64,000 bases of DNA. Source: Vreelandella malpeensis (GTDB lineage Bacteria; Pseudomonadota; Gammaproteobacteria; Pseudomonadales; Halomonadaceae). Positions 25,397-31,802 of the stretch are shown here, piece after piece; position 1 is the first letter of the stretch, and each line of letters starts with the position of its first letter. A program made the position numbers and the translations under genes. The DNA lies in the NCBI RefSeq assembly GCF_020622355.1, contig NZ_WHVL01000002.1:186001-250000 (forward strand), given 5' to 3'. The notes under the pieces were generated by a model, which was not told the origin of the DNA, did not search any database, and saw nothing but the letters and a program-made list of their open reading frames with translations.

Positions 25397-27784
25397 ATGA
25401 CCGCCTCTGTGACGCCCTTGCCAAGCCCTACCGGGCTCGTCGAGGGATATATTCAACAGCTAGGCAATGGAGTGCCCGCACGATTCGATACGATGCTGGA
25501 CCGCCAGGGCGGGCTACGCCCGGGCTGGCAGGATCTGTTGAACTGCCTCGACGCCCTTGGGGAGCCGGGCCGCCTTCAGCAGCAAGAGGAGATCAACGGC
25601 CTGCTGGCCGAGAACGGCGTCATCTTCAACATGCATGACGACGCCCAGCGGCGCGCCTGGCGGCTCGACCCGCTGCCTTGGGTGATCGACCAGTCCCGGT
25701 GGCACGCGCTGGAGGCGGGCCTTGCCCAGCGTACCCGCCTGTTCAACGCGCTCTACCGCGACATCTATGGACCACGCACGCTGTTCGACGAGGGCCTTCT
25801 ACCCACCCAGGCGCTGCTCGCCTCGCCGAACTTCCTGCTGCCCTGCCACGGCGCCCAGCCTCGCGAACACACGCCTATCAACTACCACGGCGTGGACGTC
25901 ATCCTCGACGCCGAAGGGCACTGGCGAGCGATCGGCGATCGCCTGCAGACACCGTCCGGCACTGGCTTCGCGCTCGAAAACCGCATTCTGATGGCGCGCG
26001 CGCTGCCGCAGATGTACCGCAACGCCCCGCTCAAGCGCCTGGCGAGCTTTCTCGATACCCACCACCGCACTCTCACGCTGCTCGCCTACCAGCACCGCGA
26101 CAACCCCACCGTGGTGCTGCTGACCCCGGGGCCGCAGAGCCCGCGTTACTTCGAGCATGCCTATCTCGCCAACTACCTCAACCTGACCCTCGCCGAAGGG
26201 TCGGACATGGTGGCCCGCGACGGCCAACTGTGGCTGCGCACCCTGGGCGGGCTCAAGCCAGTGGACGTGGTGTTGCGCCACTGCGCGGACGCGGACTGCG
26301 ACCCGCTGGAGCTAAAGGCCGACTCCGCCCTCGGCGTACCGGGGCTTCTGCAGACCGCGCGCACCGGCGGCGTGGCCCTCTCCAACGCACTCGGCGTCGG
26401 CGTGCTCGAGAACGCCGCCCTGGCCGACTTCCTGCCGGCGCTGTGCGAGCGCCTGCTCAACGAGCCGCTGCTGCTGCCTGCTGCCAAGCCCACCACGCTC
26501 TCGGCAACCTTGCCGATGTTCGACGAGACGCTTGCCCGACTAACACCCGCGACCTTCAACCTGCGCTGCTTCGTGGCCCGCTCGTCGCGCCGGGCGGGCC
26601 CAAGCGCCAGCGACGACGTCGTGGTGATGCCCGGCGGGCTTTGCTGGCAAGGGGCTCCCGGCTCGCCGTCGCTGGCAAGCCCGGTGGTGAAGGACGTGTG
26701 GGTCACCGCCTCTACCGCCCAGCCCCACATCAGCCAGTTGAAGCAGGCGCGCGGGCCGATCGTGGTCACCCGCGATGGCGAGGACTTGCCCAGCCGAGTG
26801 GCGGAGAGCCTGTTTTGGCTGGGCCGCTACGGCGAGCGCCTGGACAGCCGCGCGCGGCTACTTCGCGAGGCGCTGCTGCGGCTGATGGAGTACGACCAGG
26901 ACGAGATCGCCGACCAGGTGCTCGACGAGCTGTTGTTGGCCCTCGACATCGGCGCCTGCGAAACGCCCGGGGACAGAACGCCACCGACCGGCTTCAGCGC
27001 CAAGCGCTGCGCGCTGCTTGCCCAGTTCGACGCCGCCGACCCTCAGGCGCTGCAGCCGCTGTTCGCCCAGCTGCTGCGCAATGCCCGCAGCGTGCGCGAT
27101 CACCTGGGCGACGACTCCTGGCGGCTGGTTCACCAGTTGCGCCAGCAGTTCGACACGCTGTCGCCCACGCTTGCCCCCGGCGGCGCACGACGCGCCTGCG
27201 AGGCGGTCTTCGCCCAGCTCGCGGCGTTCTTCGGGCTGTGCAACGAGACCATGCCCCACCACTACGGCTGGCGCTTCATGGAGATCGGCCGCCTGCTTGA
27301 TCGTACCCTGGGACTTCTGGCGCTGCTCAAGCTCACCCTGGGCGCCCGGTTCGAGCGCCGCGCCGCCCTGTGGGAAGTGGTGCTGGCCACCACCGACAAC
27401 TTCACCGCCTACCGGCGGCGCTACCGCAGCGAGCTCCACCCGGCGGCGATCATCGACCTTTTACTGTTCGACGAGACCAATCCACGCTCGGTGGGCTACC
27501 TGCTGCGCCGGATCAATCAGCAGGTGGAGCGCCTGCCCGGCAGCAACATGCCCTACCGCAACGCCGAGCGCCGGCTCTTGATCCAGGCGAGTGCGGCGCT
27601 GCATCTGGCGGACATCGAGCGCCTGAGCCAGCTCAATGACACGCAGGAGGCGGATGACGCCCTCATCCAACTGCTCGATGCGCTGATCACCCCGCTCGGG
27701 GCGCTGTCGGAAGCCATCGGCCAGAGTCACTTCAGCCACGTGGAGCGCCCGCGCCAGCTCGTCAGCATGGAGCCCGACGAATGA
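25397..27784 (+). CDS. Circularly permuted ATP-grasp/alpha-E fusion with degenerate ATP-grasp half
   Basis: 795 residues. Residues about 1-440 follow the circularly permuted ATP-grasp fold (FNMHDDAQRRAWRLDPLPW near 78, TPGPQSPRYFEHAYLANYL near 243, ALGVPGLLQTARTGGVALSN near 311). From about 465 (LPSRVAESLFWLGRYGERLD) to the end is an alpha-E domain. Against the stand-alone ligase at 20217-21725 the catalytic motifs are eroded: EDNLRIPSG is GDRLQTPSG, the whole segment with KPANESGGYG and the following strand is missing (about 60 residues shorter between EPLLLP and FNLRCFV), and GGGSKDTW is SPVVKDVW. It may be a pseudoenzyme or scaffold. ATG 25397 was chosen (AGGA upstream). The TGA stop overlaps the next ATG. 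Confidence 0.9.
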   Translation: MTASVTPLPSPTGLVEGYIQQLGNGVPARFDTMLDRQGGLRPGWQDLLNCLDALGEPGRLQQQEEINGLLAENGVIFNMHDDAQRRAWRLDPLPWVIDQSRWHALEAGLAQRTRLFNALYRDIYGPRTLFDEGLLPTQALLASPNFLLPCHGAQPREHTPINYHGVDVILDAEGHWRAIGDRLQTPSGTGFALENRILMARALPQMYRNAPLKRLASFLDTHHRTLTLLAYQHRDNPTVVLLTPGPQSPRYFEHAYLANYLNLTLAEGSDMVARDGQLWLRTLGGLKPVDVVLRHCADADCDPLELKADSALGVPGLLQTARTGGVALSNALGVGVLENAALADFLPALCERLLNEPLLLPAAKPTTLSATLPMFDETLARLTPATFNLRCFVARSSRRAGPSASDDVVVMPGGLCWQGAPGSPSLASPVVKDVWVTASTAQPHISQLKQARGPIVVTRDGEDLPSRVAESLFWLGRYGERLDSRARLLREALLRLMEYDQDEIADQVLDELLLALDIGACETPGDRTPPTGFSAKRCALLAQFDAADPQALQPLFAQLLRNARSVRDHLGDDSWRLVHQLRQQFDTLSPTLAPGGARRACEAVFAQLAAFFGLCNETMPHHYGWRFMEIGRLLDRTLGLLALLKLTLGARFERRAALWEVVLATTDNFTAYRRRYRSELHPAAIIDLLLFDETNPRSVGYLLRRINQQVERLPGSNMPYRNAERRLLIQASAALHLADIERLSQLNDTQEADDALIQLLDALITPLGALSEAIGQSHFSHVERPRQLVSMEPDE

Positions 27785-28659
27785 AATACACCCTTCGCCA
27801 CACCACGCGCTACCACTACGCCGCACCGGTCACGCTGTGCCACAGCGAAGCGCGGGTGCTGCCGCGCAAGACCCCGCATCAGGAGTGCGGCGCCTCAAGC
27901 CTGTCGATCGCCCCGCTACCCCACCACCAGGCGGAGCGGCGCGACGTGTTCGGCAACCGGGTCCTCTACTTCGCTCTCGAGGAGGTGCATCGCACCCTCG
28001 ACGTGACCGTGACCACCCCGCTCAACACCCGGGCGCTGGATGCGCTGCCGGAGCGTTCGGCGGCCTGGGAGCGCATCGCCGCCCGGCTGGAAGCGGATTC
28101 ACGCTTCGAGACCCAGCTCTACCGCCTCGACTCGCCGTTCATCCGCCGCAGTGATGAGCTCGCCGCCTTCGCCCGGCGCTGCTTCACGCCACGCCGACCG
28201 CTGATCGAGGCCGCCCTGGCGCTCAATGCCCACGTTCACGAACATTTCGAGTACGACCCGAGTTTCACGACGCTCGCAACTCCACTCTCGGAGGTGCTGG
28301 CCAACCGCCGCGGCGTGTGCCAGGACTTCGCCCACCTGATGATCGGCGCGCTGCGCTCGATCGGGCTCTCGGCGCGCTACGTCAGCGGCTACCTGGAAAC
28401 CGAGCCGCCGCCGGGCCAGCCCCGGCTGGTCGGGGCGGACGCCTCCCACGCCTGGCTCGCGCTATGGGTGCCGGACTGGGGCTGGCTCGCCCTCGACCCC
28501 ACCAACGGGACGCTGGCCGGCGAGCGCCACCCGGTGCTGGCCTGGGGGCGGGACTACTTCGACGTGGCACCGCTCAAGGGCGTGATGAACGGCGGGGGCC
28601 ACCACCGCCTGGAGGTGGAGGTCGACGTGGTGCCGCTGGCGGCGCCCGGCACGACATGA
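27781..28659 (+). CDS. Transglutaminase-like cysteine protease family protein
   Basis: 292 residues. N-terminal transglutaminase-associated beta domain (MKYTLRHTTRYHYAAPV) and core with Cys180 in RRGVCQDFAHL, His223 in ASHAWLAL and Asp239 in ALDPTNG; the triad is complete. Proteins of this family beside alpha-E/ATP-grasp genes are predicted cytoplasmic peptidases or amidases acting on the product of the ligase. Its ATG overlaps the preceding TGA (ATGA), so translation is coupled to the ATP-grasp/alpha-E fusion. Last recognisable gene of the plus-strand half of the locus. Confidence 0.92.
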   Translation: MKYTLRHTTRYHYAAPVTLCHSEARVLPRKTPHQECGASSLSIAPLPHHQAERRDVFGNRVLYFALEEVHRTLDVTVTTPLNTRALDALPERSAAWERIAARLEADSRFETQLYRLDSPFIRRSDELAAFARRCFTPRRPLIEAALALNAHVHEHFEYDPSFTTLATPLSEVLANRRGVCQDFAHLMIGALRSIGLSARYVSGYLETEPPPGQPRLVGADASHAWLALWVPDWGWLALDPTNGTLAGERHPVLAWGRDYFDVAPLKGVMNGGGHHRLEVEVDVVPLAAPGTT

Positions 28660-28732
28660 CGCGCCCGGGCGATTCGACTTGACGGTTTCACGCTCCAGGC
28701 CGGAAGATAGGTGCTCCCTACAGGAAGTCGCC

Positions 28733-29140
28733 ATGCCGTCACGCCCCGACCAGCCTCGCCTGCCAAGCGCCGTCTCCCGCATCGAGCGGTGGCTGTGCTG
28801 GGCCTGCTTCGCCATCCTGCTGCTCGGGCTTTCGAACCACCTTCACGCCATCGAGCTGCAGGACGTCAAGCGCGATGAGCACGTCGCCACCTCGCACAGC
28901 GACCCGCGCGGCTATGCCTACCTTCCGGCGCTGCCGCGCATTCAGCACAGCGAGGCCAAGGGCGATTCTGCCGTGCTGCCCTATGATCCCGACCACGAGG
29001 CGCTGCCTGCGACGCACTACCGGCCGTGGGTGAGTCGCGCGGGCGGACATAGAGGCCTTGTGCCCGACCCGGGCCATGGCCGCCCCGGGACATACCGACT
29101 CGCCCGCTCGCGCGCCCCGCCTTCACACCCGCCATCGTGA
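28733..29140 (+). CDS. Small single-pass membrane or secreted protein of unknown function
   Basis: 135 residues from ATG 28733, with AGGAAG six bases upstream. A basic N-terminus is followed by one hydrophobic segment (WLCWACFAILLLGLSNHLHA, about residues 21-40), an inner-membrane anchor or uncleaved signal. The rest is polar, rich in His, Pro and Arg. No family recognised. It lies 73 bases after the transglutaminase gene on the same strand and could be part of that operon or even a substrate; this is speculation. The last 40 codons look less protein-like than the first 90. Confidence 0.5.
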   Translation: MPSRPDQPRLPSAVSRIERWLCWACFAILLLGLSNHLHAIELQDVKRDEHVATSHSDPRGYAYLPALPRIQHSEAKGDSAVLPYDPDHEALPATHYRPWVSRAGGHRGLVPDPGHGRPGTYRLARSRAPPSHPPS

Positions 29141-29205
29141 CACGCTCATCCACGCCCTGAGGGCGTGCTTCCCTCGTCATTCGAGTCATGTGTGAAGGAC
29201 ACGTC

Positions 29206-30924
29206 ATGTTTTTGATCGACAAACTGATTCTTCTTGCCGCCGTGGTCATCCTGGTCGGCATTCTCTCGAGCAAGCTTTCTGCGCGCCTGGGGCTGCCGGT
29301 ACTGGTCCTGTTCCTGATCATCGGCATGCTGACCGGCGAAAGCGGTATCGGCGGCATCGCCTTCGACAACCCGGTCTGGGCCCACGCTCTGGGCACGATG
29401 GCGCTTGCCGTCATTTTGTTCGACGGCGGCCTGCAGACGCCAGTCGCCTCCATCAAGGCGGTGTGGAAACCCGCCTCGCTGCTCGCCACCCTCGGCGTGC
29501 TGGTCACCGCCGTGGTCACCGGCCTCGCGGCCACCTATATCCTCGGGCTCTCGCCGCTGGAAGGGCTGTTGCTCGGGGCCATCGTCGGCTCCACCGACGC
29601 CGCGGCGGTATTTTCGCTGCTGCGCAACGCCAACATCCATATCAACAAGCGCTTGAAGTCGACCCTCGAGATCGAGAGCGCCTCGAACGATCCCATGGCC
29701 ATCTTCCTGACCGTGGGTCTGCTGGAAGTGGTGGTCAACGACATGCAGCCGGGCCTGAGCCTCTTGCAGCTGTTCGTGATCCAGATGGGGGTTGGAGCAC
29801 TGGTCGGCCTGGGCGTGGGCTGGGCCTCGGTGAAGCTGATCAACCGCATCCACCTGGTAGCCTCGGGGCTCTATCCGGTCATGGTGGCGGCCTGCGGCTT
29901 CCTCTCCTTCGGCATTGCCGCCAACCTCGGCGGCAGCGGCTTTCTCGCCATCTTCTTGACCGGGGTGGTGATCGGCAATCGCCGCATCGCCTTTCAGCGC
30001 AGCATCTTTTTGTTCCACGACGGACTTGCCTGGCTCAGCCAGATTGCCATGTTCGTGGTGCTGGGGCTTCTGATCAATCCGATGTCGCTGCTGGAGGTAT
30101 GGTGGGAAGGTCTGGCGATCGCGGCGGTGTTGATCCTGGTCGCCCGGCCGTTGGCGGTGGTGCCGCTCTTGAAGCTGTTCGGCTTCAATGCCCGGGAGAT
30201 GACGCTGGTCTCCTGGGTCGGGCTACGCGGGTCGGTGCCGATCATCCTGGCGATCTTTCCGCTGCTGTTCGGGCTCGAAAGCGCGCCGCTGATCTTCAAC
30301 GTGGTGTTCTTCGTCGTGCTGATCTCCGCCTCCATCCAGGGCACGACGCTGCCGCTGGTGGCGCGCAAGCTCAAGCTGACCGAAAGCCCGCCGGCGGTGC
30401 CCGCCGCTACCCTGGAGATCACCGCCCTCGAAGAGGTCGACGCGGACATCGTCGAGTACCGGCTGGGCGATCAACCCCGCGCCGCAGGGCGGCGCCTTTC
30501 CCAGATGGCGCTGCCCGAATCGACCGTGGTGGCCATGATCACCCGGGGGTCGAACGTCATCCCGCCGCGTGGCTCCACGCTTTTGCAGGCGAACGATCAT
30601 CTGTTCGTGGTACTGCGCCCGGAGACCCGGCCGTTCATCGACTGCGTGTTCTCCGATGCTCCCGAGGCCGCCCTCAAGGAACTGCCCGACCAAAAGCTGA
30701 AGCTCAAGGGCAGCACGACGCTCGACGATTTACATCACGCCTACGGCCTGCAGACGTTCGAACAGACACACATGACCCTCGATCAGCTGCTGCGCGAGCG
30801 TCTGGACGGGCCGCTTGAGGTTGGCGATACGCTCACTCTCGGCTCGGTCACGTTCAGCGTCGAGGGCCTGCTCGGCGAGCGCGTGACAACGGTGTCGCTC
30901 ACCCTCGACAACGCCACCGACTAG
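29206..30924 (+). CDS. nhaP2: Potassium/proton antiporter, NhaP2 (CvrA) type
   Basis: 572 residues. A CPA1 transporter domain of about 12 membrane helices (residues 1-395) has the ion-site motif GSTDAAAVFSLL (near 131) and a conserved Asn-Asp in SASNDPMAIF (near 158). It is followed by a cytoplasmic RCK_C (TrkA_C) domain (about 405-490) and a CorC/HlyC-like C-terminus. This three-part layout is that of E. coli NhaP2/CvrA, which exchanges K+ (and Na+) for H+ across the inner membrane and matters for osmotic and pH homeostasis. ATG 29206 has GAAGGA seven bases upstream. A strong terminator follows. Confidence 0.93.
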   Translation: MFLIDKLILLAAVVILVGILSSKLSARLGLPVLVLFLIIGMLTGESGIGGIAFDNPVWAHALGTMALAVILFDGGLQTPVASIKAVWKPASLLATLGVLVTAVVTGLAATYILGLSPLEGLLLGAIVGSTDAAAVFSLLRNANIHINKRLKSTLEIESASNDPMAIFLTVGLLEVVVNDMQPGLSLLQLFVIQMGVGALVGLGVGWASVKLINRIHLVASGLYPVMVAACGFLSFGIAANLGGSGFLAIFLTGVVIGNRRIAFQRSIFLFHDGLAWLSQIAMFVVLGLLINPMSLLEVWWEGLAIAAVLILVARPLAVVPLLKLFGFNAREMTLVSWVGLRGSVPIILAIFPLLFGLESAPLIFNVVFFVVLISASIQGTTLPLVARKLKLTESPPAVPAATLEITALEEVDADIVEYRLGDQPRAAGRRLSQMALPESTVVAMITRGSNVIPPRGSTLLQANDHLFVVLRPETRPFIDCVFSDAPEAALKELPDQKLKLKGSTTLDDLHHAYGLQTFEQTHMTLDQLLRERLDGPLEVGDTLTLGSVTFSVEGLLGERVTTVSLTLDNATD

Positions 30925-30932
30925 GCCAACGC

Positions 30933-30968
30933 AAGAGGGCATGGCGCGTGCGCCATGCCCTCTTCTTT
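30933..30968 (+). terminator. Rho-independent terminator of nhaP2
   Basis: AAGAGGGCATGGCGC (30933-30947) pairs perfectly with GCGCCATGCCCTCTT (30950-30964), then CTTTT. It sits nine bases after the nhaP2 stop and between two convergent genes. No T-run exists on the minus side, so termination is mainly for nhaP2. Confidence 0.9.
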
Positions 30969-31004
30969 TGCCGTCTTGCCGGCATTTCCTTGCCGGCCCC
31001 CCTA

Positions 31005-31712
31005 TCAGGCCGCTTCGTAGGCCGCCTTGAGCCGGTAGAATTCGTCGACGATCGCCGACATCTGCAGGTCGTCGTAATCGCACAGTCCGCTCACCACGAG
31101 CTTCTTCGAGCCCACGCCGAGCGACTCCGCGGCGGATTCGATGGCGAACTCCAAAAGCGCCTCGGCGCGCTTGCCCTGCACGCACAGCGAGGAGTTGGTC
31201 AGCGCCAGGTTGGGCGTAAAGCCGTCGAGCCGGGTGAGCGAGAAGCCCATGCTGTCGTAGATCACCAGCGGGCGCTTGGGGTTGAACATCACCCCGTGCT
31301 CTTCCATCAACGGCTTGAGGTAGTGCGGGAAGTTCTTGCCCGAGAACGCCACGTAGCAGCGCGCGAATCCTTCGATGGCCTCCTCGTCGAAGGTTGTCTC
31401 GCCTTGACGGGTCACGTGCAGGTAGCACTTGCCGCTGTCGTCGCACACGTGGATCTGACCATCCTCGGCCAGGTTGAACCGCAGCGGCGTATCCGCCGCC
31501 ACCATGTTGGTGAAGCGAAACTCCATGTGGCGCGACAGGCCAAACTTGACTAGAACCAGAGTGAACAGGAGGTCTCCCGGCACGCAGAAACGTCGCGCAT
31601 CCGGGTTGTGGATCGGGTTGTAATCACCGGCGACGCCCTTGGCGAAACGGCTGGCCTGCTCGGCGGAGATGACGACGTGCTCCCCGCGCTGTGTATAGAA
31701 ATCCTTGAACAT
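31005..31712 (-). CDS. DUF3581 family protein, hot-dog (MaoC)-like
   Basis: 235 residues matching the DUF3581 family of gammaproteobacteria. An internal stretch GDYNPIHNPDARRFCVPGDL (residues about 29-48) resembles the Asp-x-Asn-Pro-x-His hydratase signature of MaoC-type hot-dog folds, so an acyl-thioester-binding role is possible but unproven. ATG 31712 begins MFKDFYTQRGEHVVIS; the frame is open to 31787 but ATG 31712 leaves room for a divergent promoter. The Shine-Dalgarno is weak (AGGCAG). Divergent from the AsmA-like gene. No membrane segment. Confidence 0.85.
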   Translation of the reverse strand: MFKDFYTQRGEHVVISAEQASRFAKGVAGDYNPIHNPDARRFCVPGDLLFTLVLVKFGLSRHMEFRFTNMVAADTPLRFNLAEDGQIHVCDDSGKCYLHVTRQGETTFDEEAIEGFARCYVAFSGKNFPHYLKPLMEEHGVMFNPKRPLVIYDSMGFSLTRLDGFTPNLALTNSSLCVQGKRAEALLEFAIESAAESLGVGSKKLVVSGLCDYDDLQMSAIVDEFYRLKAAYEAA

Positions 31713-31802
31713 GGCGTTTGCTGCCTGCCTAGCGTTGAAATCGAAAACCCATATCAGTCCCTTGTCGCGCATAATGCCACAAAACATGCGCCAAAAGGAG
31801 TC

